This document shows, piece by piece, positions 7,408-16,061 of a DNA stretch of 41,589 nt. A program made the position numbers and the translations under genes. Position 1 is the stretch's first letter. Every line of letters starts with the position of its first letter. This DNA is from Streptomyces sp. MBT65. Its GTDB lineage: Bacteria; Actinomycetota; Actinomycetes; Streptomycetales; Streptomycetaceae. The stretch lies in assembly GCF_016612545.1 (NCBI RefSeq), contig NZ_JAENRY010000085.1, positions 8,987 to 50,575 of the forward strand, in the 5' to 3' direction. The notes beneath the pieces were generated by a model that was not told the origin of the DNA, did not search any database, and saw only the letters and a program-made list of their open reading frames with translations.

Positions 7408-8973
7408 TCAGCCGGTGCCGAACGCTCCCGTGCTGTAGGCGCACTCCGTGTAGATGTAGCCCGACCTGAGCTTGGCCGTGTCCGAGGCCGGCGTCGCGCT
7501 GGAACTGTCGGGACGGTGCACGAAGTACGTCGTGCCGGTCGGCAGACTGATCGTCTTCTGCGGGTAGTTCTTGCCGGAACTGCACGGCTTGAAGCCGGAC
7601 AGCAGGGTGGTGGTGAGGGAGTACGTGGTGCAGCTTCCGCAGCCCTTGAGGCTGAAGCTCCCGGTCACCGGGCCGGTGTACAGGACGGTGATGTCGTCCG
7701 GGCTGTCGTTCTTGACCGTGACGGAGATGCTGCCGCCGGACGCGGTCGTCGGCAGCTTCTTGCCCGCGGCCGGCACCGTCTGCGCGATCTCCGCGGCGAT
7801 CGCTATCTTCTTGGCCCGGGCCCGGTTCTTGTCGTGCGGGTTGTCCTTCACGAAGGCGTTCATCGTGTCGAGCGCCGAGTCGAAGTCGGCGTCCTTGTAC
7901 TGCGAGACACCGCACTGGTAGGTACCGGCGGCGGCCTGGCTGTCGGCGCGTCGGGCGTCCGCGCCGAGCGCGTCGGCCACGCCCGCCTGATCGCCCTGGA
8001 GGCTGCCGATCTGCCCGGAGAGGGACTTCAACTGCTCGACGGCCGCGCAGGGTTCACTGCCGCGCACCCCTTGGGCCGTCTTGTCGACGGCGGACTTGAC
8101 GGCCGGTTCGACCTGCTTGGCCTGCGCGGACTGCGGGAACGTGGTCAGCAGGTACCCGAAGTTCGTCGGCCAGTCCGCGCCCTTCGCGCCGAGCGCGGTG
8201 GCGGCGCACTCGTACAGGGAGGTGGCCAGCCGGTCGTCCGGCCAGGTGGTCAGCGTGCCCAACTGCTTCTTGTCGATGGTGCCGGGGACGGTCCGCAGAT
8301 ACTTCAACTGGGGTATCGCGTCACAGTAGTTCTTCTGCGTGTAGGCGCCGGCGACCGTCGTGTAGAACGTCTTCAGCCGGTCGGGCACCTTGCCGGCCGC
8401 CCGTGAACCGGAGTGCGCGGTGCTCAGATCGTCGTAGACGCCGAGCGCCTGGCGGTAGCGGGGTTCGGCCGTGGAGAACGGCAACGTCCCGTTCTCCGCC
8501 ACGAGTTGGTCGGCCGTCTCCAGCCGGTCGAGGAGCATCTGCTCGGTCGCCTCGTCACGTGCGTTGTCGTACAGCACGACTCCCCCGGCCGGTACGGCGA
8601 GCAGGACCAGGCCCAGCACGAGTGCGAGGGGCAGGGGTGCGGGCCAGGCGATGCGGGTGCGCAGGCCGACCAACGCGCCGTGGACGGCGGCGAACACGAG
8701 GAACACGACGTACAGGGCGACGAGGACACCGGAGACGCCGTCCGGGTCCGCGGGCAGCGCCACCAGCAGCAGTACGATCGTCGCGACCCAGCACGCCGCC
8801 ATCAGCAGCCAGCGGCGCGTCAGCGCGTAACCGAGCCCGAGACCACTGAGGTTGAGAAGTCCGACCACGGCGGATCTGAGTCCGTCCGCTGGCGCGGGCG
8901 GCGGAGCGGACGGCATGGGTGGGACGGCGAACCCCTGATAACCCTGATAACCGCCGTACTGATCACCGGACAT
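7408..8973 (-). CDS. Membrane protein with large extracytoplasmic helical domain
   Basis: 521 residues of unknown function. The N-terminus is low-complexity and rich in Gly, Tyr, Gln and Pro (YGGYQGYQGF). Three to four membrane segments follow within about 35-170, including one in RRWLLMAACWVATIVLLLVA, YVVFLVFAAVHGALVGL, and LPLALVLGLVLLAVPAGGVV. The remaining 350 residues are mostly helical and resemble tetratricopeptide-like repeats (YRQALGVYDDLSTAH, FDSALDTMNAFVKDNPHD). A beta-rich tail holds a CGSC motif. ATG 8973 is chosen over an upstream ATG because a GGGGGAG ribosome site precedes it. I infer a cell-envelope role and cannot name a family. Confidence 0.8.
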   Translation of the reverse strand: MSGDQYGGYQGYQGFAVPPMPSAPPPAPADGLRSAVVGLLNLSGLGLGYALTRRWLLMAACWVATIVLLLVALPADPDGVSGVLVALYVVFLVFAAVHGALVGLRTRIAWPAPLPLALVLGLVLLAVPAGGVVLYDNARDEATEQMLLDRLETADQLVAENGTLPFSTAEPRYRQALGVYDDLSTAHSGSRAAGKVPDRLKTFYTTVAGAYTQKNYCDAIPQLKYLRTVPGTIDKKQLGTLTTWPDDRLATSLYECAATALGAKGADWPTNFGYLLTTFPQSAQAKQVEPAVKSAVDKTAQGVRGSEPCAAVEQLKSLSGQIGSLQGDQAGVADALGADARRADSQAAAGTYQCGVSQYKDADFDSALDTMNAFVKDNPHDKNRARAKKIAIAAEIAQTVPAAGKKLPTTASGGSISVTVKNDSPDDITVLYTGPVTGSFSLKGCGSCTTYSLTTTLLSGFKPCSSGKNYPQKTISLPTGTTYFVHRPDSSSATPASDTAKLRSGYIYTECAYSTGAFGTG

Positions 8974-9032
8974 GATTCTCCCCCCGAACAACTTCGCCCC
9001 CGTTACCGTGACTTGTCAGTGTACGGTCGGGT

Positions 9033-9782
9033 TCACCGCGTGGACAGTGGGTTCCGTGCCGCCCCTCCGCCGCGCAGCACGCGTGACAGTCCCAGCGCCG
9101 CCGTCCGTACCGCCGGGGCGAGTTGGGCGGGCCGGAAGCGGTTGCGCGGTACGGCGACGGAGAGCGCGGCGACGGCGGTGTCACCGGCGAAGACCGGGGC
9201 CGCGATACAGCTCACGCCCTCCGCGGCCTCCTGCTCCTCGTAGGAGAGACCGGAGACCTGGATCTTCTCCAGGGCCGTGCGCAGCCGGGCCGGGTCGGTG
9301 ATCGAGTGCGGGGTGAGGCTCGGCAGCGGCCGGGACAGCACCTCCTCCGTCAACTCGGCGCCGGAGAAGGCCAGAAGGGCCTTGCCGACGGCCGTGCAGG
9401 TCAGCGGGAGGCTGCCGCCGATGCGGGAGGGCAGCCGCAACGCCTCGTGGCCGTGGATGCGTTCGAGGTAGACCACCTCCATGCCTTCGCGGACACCGAG
9501 GTGGATGGTCTCGCGGGTGGCCTCGATCAGGTCCTGGAGGAACGGCAGGGCCGTCTCGCGCAGATCGCGCCGGTGCGGCACCAGCGAGCCCAGCTCGAAC
9601 AGCTTCGCGCCGAGCAGATAGCGCGGGCCCGAGCGCTCCAGCCAGCCCAGCCGGACCAGGTCGGCGGCCAGCCGGTGGACCGTGGGCTTGGGCAGTCCGG
9701 TGCGCTCCGAAAGTTCCGACAGACGGTACGGTTCGCCGCTCGGGCTGAAGCAGTCGAGGATGAGCGCGGCTTTCTCCAGCAT
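9033..9782 (-). CDS. IclR family transcriptional regulator
   Basis: About 249 residues. An N-terminal winged helix-turn-helix (LSELSERTGLPKPTVHRLAA) is followed by the IclR effector domain (TIHLGVREGMEVVYLERIHG, CTAVGKALLAFSG, EGVSCIAAPVF). The frame is open to a GTG at 9830, giving a 265-residue version, but that start lies inside a perfect palindrome that looks like the operator. The ATG at 9782 has GGAGAAG nine bases upstream, so I prefer it; an ATG at 9803 is also possible. The gene is divergent from the hydratase-dehydrogenase-aldolase operon, as IclR regulators of aromatic catabolism (MhpR type) often are. Role: sensing an aromatic acid or a ring-cleavage intermediate, inferred from context. 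Confidence 0.92.
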   Translation of the reverse strand: MLEKAALILDCFSPSGEPYRLSELSERTGLPKPTVHRLAADLVRLGWLERSGPRYLLGAKLFELGSLVPHRRDLRETALPFLQDLIEATRETIHLGVREGMEVVYLERIHGHEALRLPSRIGGSLPLTCTAVGKALLAFSGAELTEEVLSRPLPSLTPHSITDPARLRTALEKIQVSGLSYEEQEAAEGVSCIAAPVFAGDTAVAALSVAVPRNRFRPAQLAPAVRTAALGLSRVLRGGGAARNPLSTR

Positions 9783-9816
9783 GCTGCCGTTCTTCTCCTG
9801 CATGCTGCCGCTCTCG

Positions 9817-9837
9817 TTGTTCCGTGTCACGGAACAA
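9817..9837. promoter_or_regulatory. Perfect palindrome, probable IclR operator
   Basis: Arms TTGTTCCGTG (9817-9826) and CACGGAACAA (9828-9837) flank a single T. The form is that of an IclR-family dimer site. It lies between the preferred regulator start and the divergent operon, about 98 bp before the hydratase start. Confidence 0.75.
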
Positions 9838-9867
9838 ACATTGTCCCCTTGCGGGGATGCTGTCTAT

Positions 9868-9913
9868 ACCGACGGGTGTACCCGCACCGCACCGATGGGT
9901 GTATCCGCACTGC
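9868..9913 (+). repeat. Tandem 23-bp direct repeat in operon promoter
   Basis: Copy one 9868-9890 and copy two 9891-9913 differ at only three positions, all C to T. Each contains GGGTGTA-CCGCAC or a near match, and the first copy carries the inverted pair CGGGT-GT-ACCCG. They abut the AGGAGGT ribosome site of the hydratase gene and could be a second regulator site. Confidence 0.7.
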
Positions 9914-9934
9914 CGCTCCCCCAGGAGGTAACCC

Positions 9935-10768
9935 GTGTCCACCGTGCCCGACGGCGCCCGCCCGGACGCCGTGTCCCCGGCCGTGGTCAAGGCCGCCGAC
10001 CTGCTGGCGGAGGCCACCCGTACCGGGGTCGCCTGTCCGCCGGTGAGCGATCTGCTCGACGGTGGCGACCTGGAGACCGCCTACGCCGTGCAGCAGCTGA
10101 ACGTCCGGCGTGGGGTGGACGCCGGCCGCCGGATCGTCGGCCGCAAGATCGGTCTGACCTCCCCCGCCGTGCAGCGTCAACTGGGCGTGGATCAGCCGGG
10201 CTTCGGCGCGCTGTTCGCGGACATGGCGGTGCCGGACGGCGGCGAGGTGCCGCCGGGCCGGCTGCTCCAGCCGAAGGTGGAGGCGGAAGTCGCGCTGGTC
10301 CTCGGCCGGGATCTGCCGGAGCGCGAGTGCACGATCGTCGATGTGCTGCGCGCGGTCGACTTCGCGCTGCCCGCGCTGGAGATCGTCGACAGCCGGGTGC
10401 GGAACTGGGAGATCTCCCTGGTCGACACAGTCGCGGACAACGCCTCCTGCGGTCTGTACGTCCTGGGCGCCACCCCCGTACCGCTGACCGCCGTGGACCT
10501 GCGCGCGGTCACGATGACCATGAGCCGGGGCGGCGAGACCGTCTCCGAGGGCACCGGCGCCGACTGTCTCGGCAGCCCCCTCACCGCGGCGGTCTGGCTT
10601 GCCTCCGCCCTCGCCGAGCGGGGCGACCCGCTGCGCGCGGGCGACCTCGTGCTGACCGGCGCCCTCGGCCCGATGACGCCCGCCGCCCCGGGAGACACCT
10701 TCGAGGCACTCATCTCGGACCTGGGCTCGGTACGGGTCCGCTTCGCCACGGAAGGGAACGGCAAGTGA
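9935..10768 (+). CDS. 2-keto-4-pentenoate hydratase (MhpD-like)
   Basis: 277-residue enzyme of the fumarylacetoacetase-like hydratase superfamily. It adds water to 2-hydroxypenta-2,4-dienoate to give 4-hydroxy-2-oxovalerate in the lower meta-cleavage pathway. Visible signatures are GRRIVGRKIGLTSPAVQRQL, the metal-site region KVEAEVALVLGRDLP, and PALEIVDSRVRNW. GTG 9935 has a strong AGGAGGT six bases upstream. Its TGA overlaps the next gene's GTG in the GTGA configuration, so translation is likely coupled. It is first in a three-gene operon divergent from the IclR regulator. A related decarboxylase (4-oxalocrotonate decarboxylase) is the main alternative, but the two following genes fit the hydratase. 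Confidence 0.92.
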   Translation: MSTVPDGARPDAVSPAVVKAADLLAEATRTGVACPPVSDLLDGGDLETAYAVQQLNVRRGVDAGRRIVGRKIGLTSPAVQRQLGVDQPGFGALFADMAVPDGGEVPPGRLLQPKVEAEVALVLGRDLPERECTIVDVLRAVDFALPALEIVDSRVRNWEISLVDTVADNASCGLYVLGATPVPLTAVDLRAVTMTMSRGGETVSEGTGADCLGSPLTAAVWLASALAERGDPLRAGDLVLTGALGPMTPAAPGDTFEALISDLGSVRVRFATEGNGK

Positions 10769-11700
10769 CGACCAAGGTCGCCATCATCGGCTCCGGCAAC
10801 ATAGGTACCGACCTCCTGATCAAGGTCCTGCACCTCTCCGACACCCTGGAGATCGCCGCGCTCGCCGGCATCGACCCGGACTCCGACGGCCTGGCCCGCG
10901 CCCGCCGCCTCAAGGTCGCGACGACACACGAGGGCGTCGAAGGACTGATCAAGTTGGACGAGTTCGCCGACGTCGACCTCGTCTTCGACGCGACCTCGGC
11001 CGGCGCCCACCGCCACCACGAGGAGGTGCTACGGCCCCTGGGCCGCACCCTCGTCGACCTCACCCCGGCCGCCCTCGGCCCGTACGTCGTCCCGCCGGTC
11101 AACGGCGAGGCCCACCTCGACGCCCCGAACGTCAACATGGTCACCTGCGGCGGCCAGGCCACGATCCCGATCGTCGCCGCGGTGGGCGCGGTCTCACCGG
11201 TCCACTACGGCGAGATCGTCGCGTCCATCGCCTCGCGCTCGGCCGGGCCCGGCACCCGCGCGAACATCGACGAGTTCACCGAGACCACCTCACGGGCGAT
11301 CGAGGCGGTCGGCGGCGCCGCGCGCGGCAAGGCGATCATCGTCCTCAACCCGGCCGAACCCCCGCTGATCATGCGGGACACCGTGCACTGCCTGGTCTCC
11401 GACTGCGCGACCGAGGCGGTCACCGCGTCCGTCGAGGAGATGGTCGGCCGAGTCCAGGCGTACGTGCCCGGCTACCGGCTCAAGCAGAAGGTGCAGTACG
11501 ACAAGGTGGCGGCCGACGACCCGCTGCGCAGCCTCGCGCCGGGCACGGGCGAGCTGCTCAAGGTGTCGGTGTTCCTGGAGGTCGAGGGCGCCGCCCACTA
11601 CCTCCCCGCCTACGCCGGGAACCTCGACATCATGACCTCGGCCGCCCTGCGCACCGCGGAACGCATGGCATCACGCACCGGCAAGGAGACCGCCAAGTGA
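10765..11700 (+). CDS. Acetaldehyde dehydrogenase (acylating), MhpF/HsaG-like
   Basis: 311-residue NAD and CoA dependent enzyme that turns acetaldehyde into acetyl-CoA. The Rossmann motif GSGNIG is at 9-14, and the catalytic cysteine is C128 in VTCGGQATIP. The C-terminal dimer region (NLDIMTSAALRTAE) is typical. It starts at a GTG overlapping the hydratase stop by four bases and ends with the same overlap onto the aldolase. In known systems it forms a complex with the aldolase and receives acetaldehyde by channelling. Full length for the family, no lesions seen. Confidence 0.96.
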   Translation: MTTKVAIIGSGNIGTDLLIKVLHLSDTLEIAALAGIDPDSDGLARARRLKVATTHEGVEGLIKLDEFADVDLVFDATSAGAHRHHEEVLRPLGRTLVDLTPAALGPYVVPPVNGEAHLDAPNVNMVTCGGQATIPIVAAVGAVSPVHYGEIVASIASRSAGPGTRANIDEFTETTSRAIEAVGGAARGKAIIVLNPAEPPLIMRDTVHCLVSDCATEAVTASVEEMVGRVQAYVPGYRLKQKVQYDKVAADDPLRSLAPGTGELLKVSVFLEVEGAAHYLPAYAGNLDIMTSAALRTAERMASRTGKETAK

Positions 11701-12713
11701 CCCCGTCCCTCTACGTCCAGGACGTCACCCTCCGGGACGGCATGCACGCCGTGCGCCACCGCTACACCGTCGACCAGGCCCGCGCGATCGCCGCCGCCCT
11801 CGACAGCGCCGGAGTGGCCGCCATCGAGATCGCGCACGGCGACGGTCTTGCCGGCTCCAGCATCAACTACGGCGTCGGCGCCCACACCGACTGGGAGTGG
11901 ATCGAGGCCGTCACCGACGTCGTACAACAGGCCGTCCCCACAACGTTGTTGCTGCCCGGCATCGGAACCGTCCACGACCTCAAGCAGGCCCACGCCCTGG
12001 GCATCCGCTCGGTACGGGTCGCCACTCACTGCACCGAGGCCGACATCTCCGCCCAACATATCGCGGCGGCGCGGGAGTTGGGCATGGACGTGGCCGGGTT
12101 CCTGATGATGTCCCACATGGCCGAGCCGGCCGAACTCGCCCGCCAGGCCAAGCTGATGGAGTCCTACGGCGCCCACTGCGTGTATGTCACCGACTCCGGG
12201 GGCCGGTTGACGATGGACGGGGTACGGGACCGCTTCCGCGCATACCGCGAAGTCCTCGCCCCGGAGACCGAGTTGGGCATCCACGCGCACCACAATCTCG
12301 CACTGGGCGTGGCCAACACGGTCGTCGCGGTCGAGGGCGGCGCGATCCGCGTCGACGCCTCCCTCGCGGGCCAGGGCGCGGGCGCCGGCAACTGTCCGCT
12401 GGAGGCGTTCGTCGCGGTCGCCGACCTCATGGGCTGGAAGCACGGCTGCGACCTGTTCCCCCTCATGGACGCGGCCGACGATCTCGTACGACCGCTTCAG
12501 GACCGCGAGGTACGGGTGGACCGCGAGACCCTCAGCCTCGGCTACGCGGGCGTCTACTCCAGCTTCCTGCGCCACGCCGAGACCGCGGCGGCCCGCTACG
12601 GCCTCGACACGCGCAGCATCCTGGTCGAGGCCGGGCGGCGGGCGATGGTCGGCGGCCAGGAGGACATGATCACGGACATCGCGCTGGACCTGGTGGCGGG
12701 TGCGGAGGGCTGA
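11697..12713 (+). CDS. 4-hydroxy-2-oxovalerate aldolase, MhpE/HsaF-like
   Basis: 338-residue class II pyruvate aldolase of the DRE-TIM metallolyase family. It splits 4-hydroxy-2-oxovalerate into pyruvate and acetaldehyde. TLRDGMHAVRH (11-21) gives the catalytic R13 and metal ligand D14, and GIHAHHN gives the HxH metal pair H196 and H198. The C-terminal helices that dock to the dehydrogenase are present (GGQEDMITDIALDL). The GTG start overlaps the dehydrogenase stop. With the two preceding genes it delivers pyruvate and acetyl-CoA from a ring-cleavage product. No ring-cleavage dioxygenase or hydrolase is encoded in this window. Confidence 0.96.
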   Translation: MTPSLYVQDVTLRDGMHAVRHRYTVDQARAIAAALDSAGVAAIEIAHGDGLAGSSINYGVGAHTDWEWIEAVTDVVQQAVPTTLLLPGIGTVHDLKQAHALGIRSVRVATHCTEADISAQHIAAARELGMDVAGFLMMSHMAEPAELARQAKLMESYGAHCVYVTDSGGRLTMDGVRDRFRAYREVLAPETELGIHAHHNLALGVANTVVAVEGGAIRVDASLAGQGAGAGNCPLEAFVAVADLMGWKHGCDLFPLMDAADDLVRPLQDREVRVDRETLSLGYAGVYSSFLRHAETAAARYGLDTRSILVEAGRRAMVGGQEDMITDIALDLVAGAEG

Positions 12714-12719
12714 TCCCGG

Positions 12720-13571
12720 TCAGGGGGCGATGTCCATCCGCTGGGTGCCGATGACCGACAGCAGCCGCAGGGCGCTCTCGGACGGTGAGCCGGGGACGGT
12801 GGTGTAGATCACGACCCGCTGATCCCGGTCCGCGATGTCCAGGACATCGCAGTTGACGGTGACCGGGCCCACCAGCGGGTGCTGGAAGGTCTTGCGGAAG
12901 GTGGGCGCGGCGGTCACGTCGTGCGAGTTCCACAACTCGGTGAACTCCTCGCTGCCGGCGAGGAGTTCGGCCACCAGATCGGTCAGCTCCGGGTCGTGGG
13001 GGTAGCGGGCGGCGGTGGCCCGCAGATCGTGGGCGGCGCGGCGGGCGAACTCGTCGGCGTCCGACACTCCGTACAGCCGCCGCCCCTCCGGACGCGGTCC
13101 GAGGAAGACCCGGCGCACCAGGTTGCGGTCGCGCCGGGGAAGCGCCGAGAAGTCCTCCATGAGGGCGGCCGCGAGTTCGTTCCAGGCGATCACCTCGTAC
13201 GTCGCGGACATCACGAACGCGGCGGCCTGCGGCAGCCGGTGCACCAGGTCGAGGATGCTCTGCCGCACCTCGCGCGAGGGACCGGGCGGGAGGCTCGGCG
13301 GCACGCCGGCAAGGTGGTGGAGGTGGTCGCGCTCGGCGTCCGTCAGGCGCAGGGCGCGGGCGAGCCCGGCCAGTACCTCGCGCGAGGGATGCGGGCCGCG
13401 GGCCTGCTCCAGCCGTGTGTAGTACTCGGTCGAGATGTACGCCAGTTGCGCCGCCTCCTCGCGGCGCAGACCGGGGGTACGGCGGCGCGGTCCGGCCGGC
13501 AGCCCCACATCGGCGGGGGTGATCCGCTCACGCCTGCTGCGCAGGAAGTCGCCAAGTTCTCGTCGATCCAC
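12720..13571 (-). CDS. XRE-type regulator with MmyB-like ligand domain
   Basis: 283 residues. The N-terminal helix-turn-helix includes RRTPGLRREEAAQLAYISTE and YYTRLEQARGPHPSREVL. The rest matches the MmyB-like ligand-binding domain, with AAFVMSATYEVIAWNELAAA, NLVRRVFLGPRP and a C-terminal PLVGPVTVNCDVLDI segment. Proteins of this class usually regulate a divergent oxidoreductase gene, here the short-chain dehydrogenase 88 bp away. The GTG at 13571 is the only good start in frame upstream of the DNA-binding helices. The gene is convergent with the aldolase gene, with six bases between the stops. Confidence 0.9.
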   Translation of the reverse strand: MDRRELGDFLRSRRERITPADVGLPAGPRRRTPGLRREEAAQLAYISTEYYTRLEQARGPHPSREVLAGLARALRLTDAERDHLHHLAGVPPSLPPGPSREVRQSILDLVHRLPQAAAFVMSATYEVIAWNELAAALMEDFSALPRRDRNLVRRVFLGPRPEGRRLYGVSDADEFARRAAHDLRATAARYPHDPELTDLVAELLAGSEEFTELWNSHDVTAAPTFRKTFQHPLVGPVTVNCDVLDIADRDQRVVIYTTVPGSPSESALRLLSVIGTQRMDIAP

Positions 13572-13658
13572 ACCCCCAGTGTGTACGGGCGCCGGCCTCT
13601 CCAGCCAGGTACTGCCGATGCCTGGATGAGCCGTGGAGATCGGCGCAGGCTCGCTGCC

Positions 13659-14444
13659 ATGGACAACACACCCACTCCTCCCTTCCCCGGCCTGCTGGCC
13701 GACAAGGTCGCCTTCGTCACCGGCGCCGGACGCGGAATCGGCGCGGCGGCGGCACGGCTGTTCGCCCGCGAAGGCGCCCGAGTGCTGCTCGCGGCCCGCA
13801 CGGAGGCCGAACTGAAGGCGGTCACCGAAGAAATCCGGGCGGCCGGCGGCACCGCTGACTACGTGGTGTGCGACCTGGCCGACGCGACCAGTGTCCGCAC
13901 GGCCGTCGACCGCACCGTGGACCTGTACGGCCGACTCGACGTGGCCTTCAACAACGGCGCCACGATCCAACGCCCCGGCCCGATGGACGAGTTGCCCGAG
14001 AGCGACTTCGACCACGTCTACGACGTGAACCTCAAGGGCGTCTGGCTCGCCATGGTCGCCCAGGTCGCAGCGATCCGGGCCACCGCCAGAACCGGCGCCA
14101 TCGTCAACAACTCCTCCGTCGGCAGCCTGATGGGCAACCCCGAACTGCCCGTCTACGGCGCGATGAAGCGCGCGGTCAACAGCCTCACCGAGTCGGCCGC
14201 CGTCACCTACGGCCCGGAGGGCATCCGCGTGAACGCCATCGCCCCCGGCAACACCCTCACCGAGATGATCCGGGCCTGGGAGGCGGAGTCCCCCGGCCTC
14301 CAGGACCGCCTGACGGCGCACACTCCCCTGCGTCGCGCGGCCGACCCCGACGAGATCGCCCAGGCGGCGGCCTGGCTGCTCAGTGACCGCGCGTCCTTCG
14401 TGACGGGCACGGTCCTGCGGGTCGACGGGGGCGCGCGGGCCTGA
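13659..14444 (+). CDS. Short-chain dehydrogenase/reductase (SDR)
   Basis: 261-residue classical SDR. The nucleotide motif TGAGRGIG is at 21-28, NNG follows near 98-100, the catalytic serine lies in NNSSVGS (about 152-153), and Y166 and K170 form YxxxK in YGAMK. The C-terminus DRASFVTGTVLRVDGGARA is typical of the FabG-like group. All catalytic residues are present, in contrast to the broken SDR further right. It is divergent from the MmyB-type regulator, which probably represses it. The substrate cannot be told from sequence. Confidence 0.93.
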   Translation: MDNTPTPPFPGLLADKVAFVTGAGRGIGAAAARLFAREGARVLLAARTEAELKAVTEEIRAAGGTADYVVCDLADATSVRTAVDRTVDLYGRLDVAFNNGATIQRPGPMDELPESDFDHVYDVNLKGVWLAMVAQVAAIRATARTGAIVNNSSVGSLMGNPELPVYGAMKRAVNSLTESAAVTYGPEGIRVNAIAPGNTLTEMIRAWEAESPGLQDRLTAHTPLRRAADPDEIAQAAAWLLSDRASFVTGTVLRVDGGARA

Positions 14445-14472
14445 GGATCTCGGGCCTGAGTGTCCGGCTCCG

Positions 14473-15519
14473 CTAGACGGCGGGCTCCCGGCGGTTGTGG
14501 CGACGGATGACCAGCCACGTTATCCAGCCGACTCCGATGATGAACCCGAAGCTGATGATGCGGTAGAGCACGACCGTGGCGATCGCGGTACTGGTCGCGA
14601 CGCCGCCCGTGACCAGTCCGAGGATCAGCGCGCTGTCGATGAGGCCGAGGCCGCCGGGGATGATCGTGAGGGTCCCGGCGGCCATGCCCGCGCAGAAGGC
14701 GAGCAGCAGTTGGGCGTTGCTGATCTGCGTGTCGCTGATGGCGTGGAAGCACAGCCACAGACAGCCCGCGTCGAGCAGCCAGTTGAGGACGGCGAAGACG
14801 GCGGCGGCGACGGCGTGCCGGGGTTCGAGCCGGGCGGTGCGGAGCTGCTCGACGAAGCCGCGGACGCGGTCCAGGCCCTGGGTCTCGGGGACGTGCCGCA
14901 GCCGGTTGACCCGGGCCAGCGCGGCGCGGGTGGCCGGCTCGACCTTCTCGGGGTGGCGGGTGATGCGCCGGATGCCGACGGTGAGCAGCAGGACGGCCAG
15001 GCCGAGGGTGACGAGGCTGTGCCACTGGAGGCTGCCGTCGGAGGCGATCGCGGAGATCGCGGTGACGACGGCCAGGGCCGCCGCGGAGAGCAGGCCGGAC
15101 AGCGCGATGCACCAGGACGCGACGGCGGGCGTGGCTCCGAAGCGGCGCATCTGCTGGTAGTTGAAGTGGGTGGAGAAGGCCGGGCCGCCGGGCAGCGTGA
15201 CGCTGAGCGAGTGGGCGGCGTAGGCCAGGGCGACGTGCTTCTGGATCGGCACGATCACCCCGGCCGAGCGCAGCAGTCGGCGTTGCATGCGCGCGTAGCA
15301 GCCCATGGCGGCCACTTCGGCGACGAGCGCGACGGCGAACCAGTTCAGCCGGGGTGCGCGCAGTTGCGACAGCGCGGCGGCCAACGACGGCCAGCCCAGG
15401 ACCAGTTCGACGCCGAACAACGCGAGCAGGACCGTGATCACCACTGGTCGCAGCCAGCGTCGGGTGCGATGCGGCGCCGCGTCGGCCGGTTCGATGGCGG
15501 TGGTGTCCGGAGCGTGCAC
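14473..15519 (-). CDS. YbhN/LPG-synthase-like flippase-domain membrane protein
   Basis: 348 residues with about seven or eight membrane segments, in the UPF0104 / lysylphosphatidylglycerol synthase transmembrane family. Diagnostic stretches are AYAAHSLSVTLPGGPAFSTH near 110-130 and GTLTIIPGGLGLIDSALILG in the second half. The soluble aminoacyl transferase domain of full MprF proteins is absent, so it is at most the lipid-flipping half. The GTG start at 15519 has no strong ribosome site. It lies convergent with the SDR and downstream of the repeat array. Role in lipid translocation or in export of a lipid-linked compound is inference from the family. Confidence 0.85.
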   Translation of the reverse strand: MHAPDTTAIEPADAAPHRTRRWLRPVVITVLLALFGVELVLGWPSLAAALSQLRAPRLNWFAVALVAEVAAMGCYARMQRRLLRSAGVIVPIQKHVALAYAAHSLSVTLPGGPAFSTHFNYQQMRRFGATPAVASWCIALSGLLSAAALAVVTAISAIASDGSLQWHSLVTLGLAVLLLTVGIRRITRHPEKVEPATRAALARVNRLRHVPETQGLDRVRGFVEQLRTARLEPRHAVAAAVFAVLNWLLDAGCLWLCFHAISDTQISNAQLLLAFCAGMAAGTLTIIPGGLGLIDSALILGLVTGGVATSTAIATVVLYRIISFGFIIGVGWITWLVIRRHNRREPAV

Positions 15520-15711
15520 AGGCAGGACCGTCGATTTCGTGAAGGGGGCTTCAGCCGTCGGGGACTCCGGCTCCGCCCGATGCGGGGCCGGTGTTCTCCG
15601 AGCGGGCGAGGGAGCGGGTGCCGGGGCGGAACGCGTCCAGTTTATGCATGATGGTCCGACCGGCCCGCGGTTGCCCCCGGATGCCGATACCGAAGGGGCC
15701 GAGGCCGCACG

Positions 15712-16061
15712 GGACTTCTGGACCGAGTCCGCGTGCTCGTGGCCCCGGCCGGCTTCCGTCGTCGGCGCCGCATGCGCCTGGCCTCGAACGGCCTCCGCCG
15801 GGGCGCCGCGTGCTCTTCGTCGCGTCCCGCCTCCGCCGTCGGCACCCTACTCTGCTCGCCGCCTCCGGCATCCGACGATGGAAGCGCATGCCCTGGCCCC
15901 GGCCCCGGACGGTCTCGTCGGCACCGCATTCTCCTCGTCGCGTCCGGCATCCGCCGCAAGCACCCCATGCCCTGGACCCGGCCGGACTCCCCGTCGGCGC
16001 CGCATGCCCGTTGTCGCGGCCGGCTTCCTACGCCTTAGGCTCCGCGTGCTGCTGCTCGCGG
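15712..16061. repeat. Degenerate 38-40 bp tandem repeat array
   Basis: Eight consecutive units on the plus strand begin with GGC(T/A)TCC or a near match and carry a GCATGCCC-like centre: 15712, 15751, 15790, 15828, 15867, 15907, 15946 and 15984. A ninth, altered unit from 16022 runs into the 3' end of the exporter gene. Read on the minus strand, single units translate to variants of a 13-residue motif: GRDEEHAAP, GRDEENAVP and GRDNGHAAP. This matches EAGREQEHGE in the exporter tail. Unit lengths of 38 and 40 bases break a common frame. Apart from this array I see no gene in the 508 bp between 15520 and 16027. Confidence 0.8.

Noticed and set aside
15712..16061. CRISPR array
   Set aside because: Units are degenerate along their whole length with no constant repeat and unique spacer, and no cas genes are near. 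They match a decayed coding repeat.
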